From UBA5359 sp002410925 [NCBI: bacterium UBP13_UBA5359] (lineage in GTDB: Bacteria > UBP13 > UBA5359): a DNA stretch of 64,000 nucleotides. Positions within the stretch are counted from its first letter, which is position 1. Each line of letters begins with the position of its first letter. The translations under genes and the position numbers were made by a program. The DNA lies in contig DHPR01000013.1 in assembly GCA_002410925.1 (NCBI GenBank), positions 111,697 through 175,696 on the forward strand, given 5' to 3'. Positions 9,092-18,244 of the stretch are shown here, piece after piece. The notes beneath the pieces were generated by a model that worked only from the letters and a program-made list of their open reading frames with translations, made no database searches and had not been told where the DNA came from.

Positions 9092-9976
9092 ATGTTTAAA
9101 ACGTTAGTAAAAAAAATAGATAACCTTTTCAATGGCCGCGTCAGCGTGGATGAAGAGATGCTTGATGAATTGGAAGAGCTTCTCATTCAATCCGATATCA
9201 GCCTGGAAACGGCAATGTCGCTGGTGGATCCGCTCAGGGAAGTCAACAGCCGCAGCGGGTTTAAATATGTTGATGAGGTTCGTGCTTTACTGGCCGATAA
9301 TATTTCACGCCTGCTGCACAGTATAGATGGTGAAATCGGGTTGCAATTAAGCGGCAATCCGTCAGTCATACTCATTACCGGTGTGAACGGCAGCGGCAAG
9401 ACCACTACCACAGCTAAGCTGGCAGCCTTGCTCAAAAAGAGAGGGCTTCGTGTTTTGGTGGCAGCTGCAGATACTTTCAGAGCAGCAGCCGTTGACCAGC
9501 TGGCGGTATGGTGTAATAGAGTCGGTGTGGAGCTGGTCAAGCATCAGGAAGGCGCCGATCCGGCTGCCGTAGTCTTTGATGCCCTCAACGCTGCTCGTGC
9601 CAGAGGCGCTGATACAGTCTTGATAGACACGGCAGGCCGTCTGCATAACAAGGCCAATCTGATGGAGGAACTGAAGAAAATATCCCGTATCATCCTTAAA
9701 GTTGTACCTGAAGGGCCTTCAGAGGTTTTGCTGGCGCTGGACGCCACTACGGGACAGAACTCCGTCAACCAGGCCAGATTATTCAAAGAAGCCGTGAATG
9801 TAACAGGCTTTATGTTGAACAAAGCAGATGGTACGGCCAAGGGCGGAGCCATATTATCTATAGTATCGGAACTAAAATTGCCGGTAAAGTTTCTGGGCAC
9901 AGGTGAAAAAATCGAGGATATCGTGCCTTTTGATCCCGATATCTTTGCTCGTGAACTTGCCGGCATAAAAGGATAA
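9092..9976 (+). CDS. ftsY: Signal recognition particle receptor FtsY
   Basis: FtsY is the membrane receptor GTPase that docks the SRP-ribosome complex at the Sec translocon. The protein is a short form of 294 residues: N domain (about 1-80) then GTPase G domain, with almost no acidic A region. P-loop GVNGSGKT is at residues 97-104 and DTAGR near 179. The G4 motif is NKAD (243-246), where the family usually has TKxD. ATG 9065 is in frame, but ATG 9092 has GGAG suitably placed and starts the conserved MFKTLVKKI. Ffh follows after about 100 bases; no ylxM gene lies between. Confidence 0.96.
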   Translation: MFKTLVKKIDNLFNGRVSVDEEMLDELEELLIQSDISLETAMSLVDPLREVNSRSGFKYVDEVRALLADNISRLLHSIDGEIGLQLSGNPSVILITGVNGSGKTTTTAKLAALLKKRGLRVLVAAADTFRAAAVDQLAVWCNRVGVELVKHQEGADPAAVVFDALNAARARGADTVLIDTAGRLHNKANLMEELKKISRIILKVVPEGPSEVLLALDATTGQNSVNQARLFKEAVNVTGFMLNKADGTAKGGAILSIVSELKLPVKFLGTGEKIEDIVPFDPDIFARELAGIKG

Positions 9977-10077
9977 GGTTATGAAGCCGGTCGGACACAG
10001 TTGGTTCACTGGTGAAATTGACAAAAAAGATAAGCGTCGATATACTAAAGCGTATTGATAAAGGAGCGGTGATTTGA

Positions 10078-11412
10078 GTGCTCGATAACCTGTCGCGTAA
10101 GCTGCAGGATGTTTTTGATAAATTGCGGAGCCGGGGCCGGCTGAGCGAAAGCGATGTCAAAGAGGCACTGCGGGAAATAAAGCTGGTTTTACTTGAGGCT
10201 GATGTAAACTTCAAGGTCGTCAAGGATTTCATTGCGGCTGTACAGGATAAGGCGGTGGGGGAAGATATACTCCATAGCCTGACGCCCGGCCAGCACGTGG
10301 TTAAAATCGTCCATGACGAATTGATGCACATCATGGGCGACGATGCAGATAAGCTTGCCCGCTCATCCACAGGCATGACGGTAATCATGCTGGTGGGACT
10401 TCAGGGTTCCGGCAAGACGACCACAGCAGCCAAGCTGGCCGGTCTGTTGAATCGTGAAGGCAGACATCCCTTGCTGGTGGCGGCCGATATATACAGGCCT
10501 GCCGCCGTCAAGCAGTTGCAGGTGCTTGGAGAGAGTATCGGAACGCCTGTTTTCAGCATGGGAGACAGCCGTCCTGAGGACATAGTGCGGGGTGCCCTGA
10601 CGCATGCAGGGCAGCAATCGCTGGATACGGTCATTATAGATACAGCCGGCCGTTTACATATTGATGAAGATATGATGGAGGAGATTCATCGGCTGGAAGA
10701 GATATCCCGGCCGCAGGAGATTCTGCTGGTTTTGGATGCCGCTATGGGCCAGGAAGCCGTCAATGTGGCTCAGGAATTCGGCAGTCATGTCAGGCTTACC
10801 GGTTATATTATGAGCCGTTTTGACAGTGACACCCGCGGCGGAGCAGCATTATCCATAAGAGCGGTCACCGGCCTGCCGATAAAGTTTATCGGCATCGGGG
10901 AGAAGCTGGATGCTCTGGAGAAATTTCATCCTCAGCGTATTGCTTCCAGAATCCTGGGCATGGGAGACGTTCTGACTCTGATAGAGAGAGCCCAGGCCGC
11001 GGTGGATATAGCCGAGGCTGAGACATTGGAAAAGAAGCTGAAGACCAACAGCTTCAACTTTGAGGATTTTGCTCAGCAGATGCGTCGGATGCGCAAGATG
11101 GGGCCGTTGGATCAGCTCTTGGCTATGGTGCCCGGCTTTGAGCGTATGAAAGATAAGGGCGGCATCAATATAGATGAGCGTCAGATGGCCCGGGTGGAGG
11201 CTATGATCGGCTCCATGACAAGAGAGGAGCGAGGCAATCCTCAGGTTATCGATGGCAGCCGCAGACGCAGGATAGCCGGCGGAAGCGGATGTACTGTTCA
11301 GGAGGTCAACAGCCTGCTGAAACAATTTGAACAGGCAAAGAAGATGATGAAACAGCTGTCGGACATGGAACATAAGGGAGCGCACGGCCTGATGCCGAAG
11401 TTCCCATTTTAA
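10078..11412 (+). CDS. ffh: Signal recognition particle protein Ffh (SRP54)
   Basis: Ffh binds signal sequences and 4.5S/6S RNA and interacts with FtsY. The 444 residues divide into the N domain (1-90), the G domain with P-loop GLQGSGKT (107-114) and DTAGR (188-192), and the Met-rich M domain from about residue 325, ending near the Gly/Pro-rich tail. The G4 motif, normally TKLD, reads SRFD at 246-249, followed by a conserved DTRGGAALSI; the change is conservative but unusual. The start is GTG, with AAGGAG upstream. Confidence 0.97.
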   Translation: MLDNLSRKLQDVFDKLRSRGRLSESDVKEALREIKLVLLEADVNFKVVKDFIAAVQDKAVGEDILHSLTPGQHVVKIVHDELMHIMGDDADKLARSSTGMTVIMLVGLQGSGKTTTAAKLAGLLNREGRHPLLVAADIYRPAAVKQLQVLGESIGTPVFSMGDSRPEDIVRGALTHAGQQSLDTVIIDTAGRLHIDEDMMEEIHRLEEISRPQEILLVLDAAMGQEAVNVAQEFGSHVRLTGYIMSRFDSDTRGGAALSIRAVTGLPIKFIGIGEKLDALEKFHPQRIASRILGMGDVLTLIERAQAAVDIAEAETLEKKLKTNSFNFEDFAQQMRRMRKMGPLDQLLAMVPGFERMKDKGGINIDERQMARVEAMIGSMTREERGNPQVIDGSRRRRIAGGSGCTVQEVNSLLKQFEQAKKMMKQLSDMEHKGAHGLMPKFPF

Positions 11413-11477
11413 GAGAAGAAATGAATTAAGATAACAGACAAGCAAGGCATAAACAATAAAGAGGAGGAAGTAACAAA

Positions 11478-11777
11478 GTGGCGACTAGAATTAGATTGAA
11501 AAGGATGGGTGCCAAGAAGCAGGCGTTTTACCGTGTGGTCGTATGCGATAAGAGGTCCCCGCGTGACGGGCGTTTTATAGAGATCCTGGGGTATTACAAC
11601 CCGTTGACCGATCCTGCCGAGATTAATATCAATGAGGAAAGGCTGAATCACTGGCTGGCAACGGGAGCATCTCCATCGGATTCCGTAGTTTCGCTTCTGA
11701 AACAGAAGGGCATAATGCCTGCAACTACGATCGATGAGTCTGCCGGGGTTGAAATCCCGGAGCCAGCTGAGGCCTGA
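11478..11777 (+). CDS. rpsP: 30S ribosomal protein S16
   Basis: S16 is a small primary assembly protein of the 30S subunit. The sequence [21 protein letters not shown] and the [16 protein letters not shown] motif are diagnostic. It starts with GTG after GAGGAGG. At 99 residues it is slightly longer than the usual 80-90, with an acidic C-terminal tail. It heads the rpsP-khpA-rimM-trmD-rplS group. Confidence 0.97.
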   Translation: MATRIRLKRMGAKKQAFYRVVVCDKRSPRDGRFIEILGYYNPLTDPAEININEERLNHWLATGASPSDSVVSLLKQKGIMPATTIDESAGVEIPEPAEA

Positions 11778-11919
11778 GGTTTCAGCCTTTATGCAGGTAG
11801 CAGTGGCCTGGGTTCTTATTAATTGCTCGACATAAAGCAAATAACGGGTAACCGGGCATGCAAGGGAATTTGAAGCCTCAGCGATTGCCCGGGCAGCCGT
11901 TTCAGGGGAGTGTGCTTAT

Positions 11920-12150
11920 ATGAAGGAATTGCTGGAGTATCTGATTAAATCTTTAGTGGATTATCCCGATGAGGTTGAAGTCCAGCCGGTAGAAGGCGAG
12001 AAAACCATTATCTTTGAAGTTAGAGTTGCTTCTGATGATATGGGTAAGGTTATCGGCAAGCAGGGCAAGATAGCCAATGCTTTGAGAACTATCCTTAAGG
12101 CTGCAGCCACCAAGGATGGTAAAAAGGTTTCAATGGAGATCATATCTTGA
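11920..12150 (+). CDS. khpA: KH-domain RNA-binding protein (KhpA/YlqC family)
   Basis: This 76-residue protein has one KH domain with the GxxG loop as GKQG in DMGKVIGKQGKIANALRTIL. Family members pair with KhpB in other Firmicutes and bind RNA, with effects on division and cell wall synthesis. Its position between rpsP and rimM is the standard one. The stop codon overlaps the proposed TTG start of rimM (TTGA), suggesting coupled translation. A 142-base spacer separates it from rpsP with no obvious hairpin. Confidence 0.93.
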   Translation: MKELLEYLIKSLVDYPDEVEVQPVEGEKTIIFEVRVASDDMGKVIGKQGKIANALRTILKAAATKDGKKVSMEIIS

Positions 12151-12647
12151 CCCTTGAGATGGTAGAAGCCGGCGTTATTACAGGCGCACACGGAATAACC
12201 GGAGAGGTCAAGTTTAGCCCGCAAATGGATCTTCAGCCGCTACAGGGTGTGGAGATCCGGTTGGCAGACCTGCACGCACCGGATAGAGACGGATTATATA
12301 AGGTTGAAAACGCCAGGCCGCACAAGGGATATCTGATACTTAAGCTTAAGGGGTGTAATACCAGAAATGATGCGGAGCTGCTTTGCGGCAGACACGTCAT
12401 GGTTCCGCAGGATCTGTTGACGCCGCTGGTTGAGGGCGAATACCTGATAGATGATATAATCGGATTGAAGGTTTACACTCTTTTCGGTGCTTTTCTGGGC
12501 GAGATCGATGAAGTCATAAAAACAGGCGCTAATGATGTTTATGTTGTAGGACGGCACCTTATTCCCGCTATTCATGATGTAGTCAAGGAGATAGATATAG
12601 AGCGGCGGCGTATGGTGATCGATCCGCTGGATGGTATGCTGGAGTAA
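12147..12647 (+). CDS. rimM: 16S rRNA processing protein RimM
   Basis: RimM assists 30S subunit maturation and binds S19. The PRC-barrel-containing protein shows the N-terminal GVITGAHGITGEVKF and the C-terminal domain pattern DDIIGLKVYT, NDVYVVG and HLIPAIHDVVKEID. The TTG at 12147 overlaps the khpA stop and has GGAGAT six bases upstream; ATG 12159 is the alternative. The length of 166 residues is normal. It sits between khpA and trmD as expected. Confidence 0.95.
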   Translation: MTLEMVEAGVITGAHGITGEVKFSPQMDLQPLQGVEIRLADLHAPDRDGLYKVENARPHKGYLILKLKGCNTRNDAELLCGRHVMVPQDLLTPLVEGEYLIDDIIGLKVYTLFGAFLGEIDEVIKTGANDVYVVGRHLIPAIHDVVKEIDIERRRMVIDPLDGMLE

Positions 12648-12677
12648 ATATCAAGAGTATCGAGCCCGGAGGTTTGT

Positions 12678-13487
12678 ATGGAAAGTCCGAAACCGGCAAC
12701 CGATAATCAAAAGCCGGCGGCTGCGCCCGAAGGACGCAGCTATACGCTGGATATAGTTACAATCTTTCCCGGCATAATTGAGAGCCACCTATCGGAGAGC
12801 CTTATAAAAAGGGCGCGAGAAAGAGGCATATTGGTCGTTGAAGCGCACGATCTTCGCGATTATACCAGCGACAGACACAGGACGGTTGATGATGCTCCTT
12901 ATGGCGGAGGCGCCGGCATGATAATGAAGGCCCCGCCTTTTTTTGAAGCTGTAGCTGCAATAACCGCCCTGCGCGGATACAAACCGCACACTATTATGGT
13001 TACCCCGCAGGGGAAGACCTTAAATCAGAAGCGAGCAGAGGAATTGGCAACCATGGAAGGATTGCTCATTCTTTGCGGACATTACGAGGGTGTCGATGAA
13101 AGGGTGCGAACGGCATTGGCCGATGAAGAGATATCGCTGGGTGATTATGTCCTTATGGGTGGCGAGGTAGCCGCTATGGCTATAGTGGAGGCCGTTTCCA
13201 GGTTGCTCCCCGGTGTTCTGGGAGCAATTGAAGCCCATAAAGAGGAATCGCATTATGCCGGTTTGCTGGAGTATCCGCACTATACGCGCCCGGCAGAGTA
13301 TCGAGGACTCGGTGTGCCGGAGGTTCTCCTCTCCGGCAATCATAATCGGATTGAACGCTGGCGCCGCCGCGAAATGCTGCGTCGCACCTTGCAGCGAAGA
13401 CCGGAATTACTGCTGAAGGCCGATCTTGCTGATGAGGATAAAAGCATGATGTGTAAGCTTATTAAGAAACGAGATATATCTGTTTAA
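12678..13487 (+). CDS. trmD: tRNA (guanine-N1)-methyltransferase TrmD
   Basis: TrmD methylates G37 of tRNAs to prevent frameshifting. It belongs to the SPOUT (trefoil-knot) class: IVTIFPGI at the start, [16 protein letters not shown] and [10 protein letters not shown], then the SAM-binding knot [12 protein letters not shown] and [11 protein letters not shown], and the C-terminal [11 protein letters not shown]. The 269 residues include an extra N-terminal stretch of about 20 polar residues before the conserved core; an ATG with a CGGAGG site supports this start. Confidence 0.97.
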   Translation: MESPKPATDNQKPAAAPEGRSYTLDIVTIFPGIIESHLSESLIKRARERGILVVEAHDLRDYTSDRHRTVDDAPYGGGAGMIMKAPPFFEAVAAITALRGYKPHTIMVTPQGKTLNQKRAEELATMEGLLILCGHYEGVDERVRTALADEEISLGDYVLMGGEVAAMAIVEAVSRLLPGVLGAIEAHKEESHYAGLLEYPHYTRPAEYRGLGVPEVLLSGNHNRIERWRRREMLRRTLQRRPELLLKADLADEDKSMMCKLIKKRDISV

Positions 13488-13512
13488 CTCAAATAATCGG
13501 CCTTCAGCGCGG

Positions 13513-13541
13513 TTGTAACCCGTTGACCATTATGATATAAT
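13513..13541 (+). promoter_or_regulatory. Candidate sigma-70-type promoter upstream of rplS
   Basis: TTGTAA at 13513-13518 and a perfect TATAAT at 13536-13541 are separated by 17 bases. This lies just after trmD and would start transcription about 190 bases before rplS, giving rplS its own leader. The -35 matches four of six consensus positions. Confidence 0.55.
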
Positions 13542-13547
13542 CTTGCT

Positions 13548-13741
13548 TGCTTGTTTTTTAATAAGTGCATAGAGTTAATAATGAATATGCAGCGCTCTGT
13601 TATAAATCCGGGATTACACAATGCAGGATGATGGGTTCGGAAGCCCGCATTGACCGGAAAGAGAAGAAATGACCTGAATGCAGGAGTGTGTGGTTTGGAA
13701 AGACACAGTCCGCATTCCGCATTAGAAATGTGGGGGATACT
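13548..13741 (+). ncRNA. Possible structured leader of rplS
   Basis: The 254-base trmD-rplS spacer is long for this operon. It holds a nested hairpin: CAATGC (13619-13624) pairs with GCATTG (13647-13652) and encloses GGGTT/AAGCCC. L19 leader RNAs that let the protein regulate its own mRNA are known in Firmicutes. I cannot confirm the consensus by eye, so this is a candidate only. Confidence 0.35.
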
Positions 13742-14086
13742 ATGGGCCAGATAAAGGTTATAGAGCAGGAGTTTATCAAAGAGAATGTGCCGGAATTCAA
13801 TGTTGGAGATACCGTCAAGGTGTATGTAAAGATCGTTGAAGCCGGAAGTGAAAGAGTGCAGTCTTATGAAGGCGTAGTCATCCGTAAGCGTAACGGCGGC
13901 ATCAATGCTAACTTTACTGTCCGGCGCATAAGTAATGGTGTAGGTGTGGAAAGAACTTTTCTGGTTAATTCACCCCGCGTGGATAGAATAGATGTTTTGC
14001 GCCGCGGTGATGTCAGAAGAGCCAAGCTTTATTATTTACGTGAACGAGCCGGAAAATCCGCTCGTATCAAGGAGAAAAGATCTTAA
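13742..14086 (+). CDS. rplS: 50S ribosomal protein L19
   Basis: L19 lies at the 30S-50S interface. The core [19 protein letters not shown], the [12 protein letters not shown] turn and the C-terminal [20 protein letters not shown] are diagnostic. The frame extends upstream to 13688, but the ATG at 13742 with GTGGGGG upstream gives the standard 114 residues. The stop overlaps the lepB start by one base (TAATG), so lepB is probably translated by reinitiation. Confidence 0.97.
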   Translation: MGQIKVIEQEFIKENVPEFNVGDTVKVYVKIVEAGSERVQSYEGVVIRKRNGGINANFTVRRISNGVGVERTFLVNSPRVDRIDVLRRGDVRRAKLYYLRERAGKSARIKEKRS

Positions 14087-14604
14087 TGAGCGAACGTCTC
14101 AAAGCGGAGATCAAAGAGACAGCCGAATCTTTGGTTATCGCCGTTATTCTTGCTTTGATTATAAGGGCCTTTATCGTTCAGGCGTTTTATATCCCATCAG
14201 GGTCGATGGAGCCGACGCTTAACGTGGGCGATCGCATACTGGTAAGCAAGTTTATTTACCACTTCAGGCAGCCTGTTTACGGTGATGTTGTAGTCTTTAA
14301 GTTCCCCGGCGATACCAGCCGTGATTTTATCAAGCGGGTGGTAGGCTTGCCGGGAGATGTTATCTCCGTTTCCGAAGGGAAGCTTCACCGTAATGGCAAG
14401 CCCATTACCGAAGAATATATAAAGGAACGCATTTATTATGATTTCGGTCCGGTGGAAGTTCCGCCGGGGAACCTCTTTGTGATGGGCGATAACCGGAACA
14501 ACTCTAATGACAGCCATGAATGGGGAACCTTGCCCAGGGCTAATCTGCTGGGCAAAGCTCTGGTAGTATATTGGCCTATGCTCAAGATGCGTGCCATAAG
14601 ATAA
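14086..14604 (+). CDS. lepB: Signal peptidase I
   Basis: This membrane protease removes signal peptides from exported proteins. An N-terminal membrane segment (about residues 14-32) precedes the catalytic Ser40 in PSGSMEPTL; the general-base Lys83 is in RDFIKRVVGLPGD, and MGDNRNNSNDSHEWG is the conserved C-terminal box. At 172 residues with a single membrane anchor it has the Gram-positive SipS-like form. Clients probably include the signal-bearing proteins at 18.2, 23.0 and 24.0 kb. Confidence 0.96.
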   Translation: MSERLKAEIKETAESLVIAVILALIIRAFIVQAFYIPSGSMEPTLNVGDRILVSKFIYHFRQPVYGDVVVFKFPGDTSRDFIKRVVGLPGDVISVSEGKLHRNGKPITEEYIKERIYYDFGPVEVPPGNLFVMGDNRNNSNDSHEWGTLPRANLLGKALVVYWPMLKMRAIR

Positions 14605-14694
14605 AAGTAATATTTAGTGATGAGGCAGGGATATGTTTGTCGGCTCACCTGCAATTAAGAATTATGCTTCAAGAGCGCTGTAGGCGAAGCGAGC

Positions 14695-15735
14695 ATGGGA
14701 ATCCGAAAAGAGATAACTGACGATCAGCGACCGGCGGCGCCTTCGAAGAGCATATTTACGGAGCAACTCTATTCCTTTGACGAAGATTGTCGTCTCGTAT
14801 CGCCACTGGCTGGAATTGATGAAGCCGGACGAGGTCCTCTGGCCGGTCCCGTAGTTGCCGCCGCTGTTATTCTGCCCGAAGAAGCCCCTCCGTTGGAGGG
14901 GCTTAATGATTCCAAGCGCTTGACGCCGCGACGCCGCGAAGCGCTGGCTGCCGGACTTAAGGAGATCGGGGCTGTTGTAGGGATAGGTATGGTTTCCCCG
15001 GCCGAAATAGATCGTTTCAATATTCTGCAGGCCACCATGACAGCTATGCAGCGAGCCCTGCGGCGGTTATCCCCTGTTCCTGCCATCGTTCTGGTAGATG
15101 GCAACAAAGCACCGCAATTTCCCGGTATAGAGGTAAGATGCATTGTCAACGGAGACAGCAAGAGCGCCAGCATAGCTGCCGCTTCTATAGCTGCCAAAGT
15201 CTATCGTGACGAGATCATGCGCAGGTACGATGAGATTTATCCCGGATACGGTTTTGCCTCACATAAGGGTTACGGTACAGCAGAACATATTCAAGCTTTG
15301 AAGCAGCTTGGTCCCTGTCCCATTCACCGATACAGCTTTGCCCCTGTCAGCAGCATGGGGAAGGAAAAAGACAACGTTATTAGCCCGGGTGTGCTGGCAG
15401 AACAGAGAGCGTGTGATTTTTTGAAAAAGAGGGGATATTTCATCAAAGAGAGAAATTATAGGTTAAAAACAGGTGAAATAGATATAATTGCCGGTAAAGA
15501 GAATTTTCTGGCCTTTGTCGAGGTCAAGATGCGCTCCGGTATAGATGAAAGCCGGCCATGTGAAAGAGTGACGCCTCAGCAGCAGGCACGTATTATCAGA
15601 ACTGCCGAGGCCTATGTCGCCTGGAAAAAGGTAAAGGTTCCGTGTCGTTTCGATATCATCGAGGTTGTGCCTGATGGAGGAGAATACAGAGTGGACAGGC
15701 ATATCGAAGATGCCTTCCAGAAGCCGGGAAATTGA
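14695..15735 (+). CDS. rnhB: Fusion of ribonuclease HII with a YraN/UPF0102 nuclease-like domain
   Basis: Residues 36-218 are RNase HII, which removes ribonucleotides from DNA: LAGIDEAGRGPLAGPV (Asp42, Glu43), LNDSKRL, VDGNKAP (Asp135) and SASIAAASIAAKVYRD are all present. From about residue 230 a full YraN/UPF0102 domain follows, with GEIDIIA and FVEVKMR, a layout reminiscent of restriction-endonuclease-fold enzymes. In most relatives these are two adjacent genes; here one frame runs through. An internal ATG at 15355 could start YraN alone but lacks a good ribosome site. The N-terminal 35 residues are an extension outside the conserved domain. It closes the housekeeping run. Confidence 0.93.
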   Translation: MGIRKEITDDQRPAAPSKSIFTEQLYSFDEDCRLVSPLAGIDEAGRGPLAGPVVAAAVILPEEAPPLEGLNDSKRLTPRRREALAAGLKEIGAVVGIGMVSPAEIDRFNILQATMTAMQRALRRLSPVPAIVLVDGNKAPQFPGIEVRCIVNGDSKSASIAAASIAAKVYRDEIMRRYDEIYPGYGFASHKGYGTAEHIQALKQLGPCPIHRYSFAPVSSMGKEKDNVISPGVLAEQRACDFLKKRGYFIKERNYRLKTGEIDIIAGKENFLAFVEVKMRSGIDESRPCERVTPQQQARIIRTAEAYVAWKKVKVPCRFDIIEVVPDGGEYRVDRHIEDAFQKPGN

Positions 15736-15810
15736 TATATAATATAGTTAACCTGAGCAGGGATAGACAGAAATCAGGCAGGCAGAGGAAACAAGCGGAT
15801 GATTGCTTGA

Positions 15811-15845
15811 GGAGCCGGCTTGGATATCCCGGTTCCCGACTTTTG
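15811..15845 (+). terminator. Possible terminator after rnhB-yraN
   Basis: GGAGCCGG (15811-15818) can pair with CCGGTTCC (15829-15836), including one G-T pair, and TTTT occurs at 15841-15844. It would end the housekeeping operon just before the PilX-like gene, although it lies close to that gene's ribosome binding site. Confidence 0.35.
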
Positions 15846-15871
15846 ATTACTGAAAAGAGGTGTCCCCGGCA

Positions 15872-18157
15872 ATGCGGTTAAAGGCAGGTTCAAAGAGCGG
15901 TCAGGCACTGATAATTGCCATATTAGTGCTCATTGTTCTGCTGCTTATGTCGCAATATTTTGCTACTTTAGTTATTCGTAACCTCACTATGGCCGGCAGC
16001 GGCATCAACCGTAGCACAGCTCAGCGCCTGGCTGAAGCCGGTGTGGATTATGCCCTATTCCAATTGCGAAGCGGATATATACCGGAGGCGGCTGATCCGG
16101 ATAAAGGACGTTTTTTTCCCTGCGATTGGAAGAAGCCGGATAACGATGCCGCTCCCGTCGTACCCGGTGATGAAACAATCAATATAGATGGCGGCTCCTT
16201 TAAAATAAGGATAATCAATCCTTATTGCCCAAAGAAATACAAGAATGATCCTTCCAGCGAAGGACTTCTCGATACCCGTCCGGGCAGCACACCACAGGAA
16301 TACGATGCCGCTTATAATCTTTGTAAATATACCGATGCCAGTGGCAGCGTCTGTGCACATCCGGCCTACGTTAAGATTATCTCTACCGGCACGCCGGAAG
16401 GCGTTCTCAACATCAGCAAGACCATAGAGGCGATTGTAGCGGTAGCTCCAGTTTACAATGAGTATATGCGCTTTATCGGTAGCGATACCCTTTTTAAGAA
16501 TAACGCAGCTTTAATTAACAGCGGCCTTTACGGTTCCGGCTCCAATGCTCTGGATATTCAGCCTGCACCCATATATGTGCTGGGCAATGCTACCTGGGAT
16601 GTAAGCATTCCATACTATCTTGATGCGAGAATAAACCGAGTTTGTCGTTTTGAGTGTACCGGTAAATTGAAGAATCCGCCTGTGGTAAACACGGCTATCG
16701 AAGGTTTTTCGACGTTGCAGACAGGGAGTGCCAATGGTGATTCCGCATATTATGCAGACAATTCTTATTGCTATAACGGGTTAAGCTTCTTTGATATGGC
16801 GCATATGCCTTACTATATCTACGACGGCAACCAATATAACGCTATCGGCCGCACGGCATGGTTCGATGACGGAGATTTTATTCTATATGCAGTTTTGGCG
16901 GAAAAGAGAGGCCTCTGGATCAACAATTCCGCTGATACCTCTGACAGCTGGCCTACGCCTGTTAGCATCGACGGTTTACCCGCTCTCTGGACAGGCTTTC
17001 CCGCCGTCAGCGATAATTGGGAGAAACACGATACCGATGACCCCGACGGTGATAAAGTCCCTGTCTTCAACCCGCCGGCGGTGGAGCTTATCTTTAACGG
17101 CGATAGGGTTACTGTCCAGGAAAGGTTCTCCGCCGGCAGCAGTTTTGCCGCCGGAACCAACGAATACAAGATCAAGGGCGCCGTTGCCGATCCTAACAAT
17201 TTGAAAAACATGCTGCTGGATGATGTTAATAAGTTTGCTCCGGCCGTTATATACATCAACGGCGATGTTCGTATTCGCGGCTATGTAACGAAGCCCGTTA
17301 CCGTCGTTTCCAACAGGTGTATATATCTTGACAAGGGGATATCCGCCCCGCCAGCAGGCGGGCATACGGTCTATCCCGCTCTGATAGCCCGTAATTATAT
17401 TACCGTTAATACTACGCAGATGTTCTACTATTACGGGCGGGTAACCGACGGCAAGGAGCTCACCAGCTTTGATGAAGCAGCCTCCGCTCCCGATCCTCTC
17501 GCGATAATTCAATCCGACCGGTGGCAGCTGAATGCTGCCGACCAGAGTGTGACTTTCAAGCTGCTCTCCTCAAGCTCTACATCCAATTCAAGATTGGTGA
17601 TAGATAGATCCACCGGTGGTGCTGCGCCAGCGACAGCCGAGGTACAGATCAAGGTTATCAGGCATGACGGCACTGAGAGTATTTTTTCGGATAATCTGAA
17701 CGGCGGAGTCTCCCGTGGCTATAAATCGATAACAAATCTGAACAGCGTTAAGGAAGTGGAACTCTCCTATAAAGCAGGTAATTGCGATTATAATATCCAT
17801 CAGATACAGCTCTTCCATATACCGGTGGATGGAGCCTTGTCCAGGCTGCCTGTAGAGGCCATGATGATCTCTTACAGCAATTCTCTATTTGTTATACCCG
17901 GCAATGCCGGCAGCGGCTACAGCACAGTGCTGGACGGCGGCAGCGGAGCTTGGGGCATAGATCCGCCCGCCGGCTTTAAGCTGGACTTCAAAGGCACTCT
18001 AGCCGAGAAAACATTGGAGTCCGCTATCCCTGATTGGGAAGCAAGCTGGCTGCCGTATATAACAAATACTTACGATTGCCAATCCGTACGTAATTTCAAG
18101 AACCTGTCGCCATATCTTCCCAAGCTGGTAAGAGTAATCTCCTGGATAACCAGATAG
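15872..18157 (+). CDS. Large PilX-like pilus or secretion-associated protein
   Basis: The N-terminus has a short basic start (MRLKAGSKSGQ), one long hydrophobic segment (about residues 12-33) and then a helix ending in STAQRLAEAGVDYALFQLRSG. This matches the PilX N-terminal pattern of type IV pilus assembly proteins. The remaining 700 residues are polar and beta-rich, with no domain I recognise, and resemble secreted structural proteins (many G, N, D, S, Y). PilX-like proteins are minor pilins that influence pilus assembly or adhesion. No other pilus gene is in the window. A GTG at 15860 is in frame, but ATG 15872 has AGAGGTG nine bases upstream. It probably works with the large secreted protein that follows. 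Confidence 0.7.
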   Translation: MRLKAGSKSGQALIIAILVLIVLLLMSQYFATLVIRNLTMAGSGINRSTAQRLAEAGVDYALFQLRSGYIPEAADPDKGRFFPCDWKKPDNDAAPVVPGDETINIDGGSFKIRIINPYCPKKYKNDPSSEGLLDTRPGSTPQEYDAAYNLCKYTDASGSVCAHPAYVKIISTGTPEGVLNISKTIEAIVAVAPVYNEYMRFIGSDTLFKNNAALINSGLYGSGSNALDIQPAPIYVLGNATWDVSIPYYLDARINRVCRFECTGKLKNPPVVNTAIEGFSTLQTGSANGDSAYYADNSYCYNGLSFFDMAHMPYYIYDGNQYNAIGRTAWFDDGDFILYAVLAEKRGLWINNSADTSDSWPTPVSIDGLPALWTGFPAVSDNWEKHDTDDPDGDKVPVFNPPAVELIFNGDRVTVQERFSAGSSFAAGTNEYKIKGAVADPNNLKNMLLDDVNKFAPAVIYINGDVRIRGYVTKPVTVVSNRCIYLDKGISAPPAGGHTVYPALIARNYITVNTTQMFYYYGRVTDGKELTSFDEAASAPDPLAIIQSDRWQLNAADQSVTFKLLSSSSTSNSRLVIDRSTGGAAPATAEVQIKVIRHDGTESIFSDNLNGGVSRGYKSITNLNSVKEVELSYKAGNCDYNIHQIQLFHIPVDGALSRLPVEAMMISYSNSLFVIPGNAGSGYSTVLDGGSGAWGIDPPAGFKLDFKGTLAEKTLESAIPDWEASWLPYITNTYDCQSVRNFKNLSPYLPKLVRVISWITR

Positions 18158-18244
18158 ATTGAAGCTTGAAATTCGATATTCGTTCAGCGACAGTTGACAG
18201 GTATAGATCGTTAGGTTGCAAATACGAGCCGGAGAGTGAATTTA

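Noticed and set aside
10849-11445. Minus-strand open frame of 198 codons inside ffh
   Set aside because: Shadow of the conserved Ffh M domain; composition is leucine/histidine-rich, typical of antisense frames.
13600-13818. Minus-strand open frame across the rplS leader
   Set aside because: Overlaps the rplS start region and has no ribosome site or motif.
15355-15735. Independent YraN gene starting at ATG 15355
   Set aside because: No suitable ribosome binding site precedes it and the upstream frame is continuous with RNase HII.
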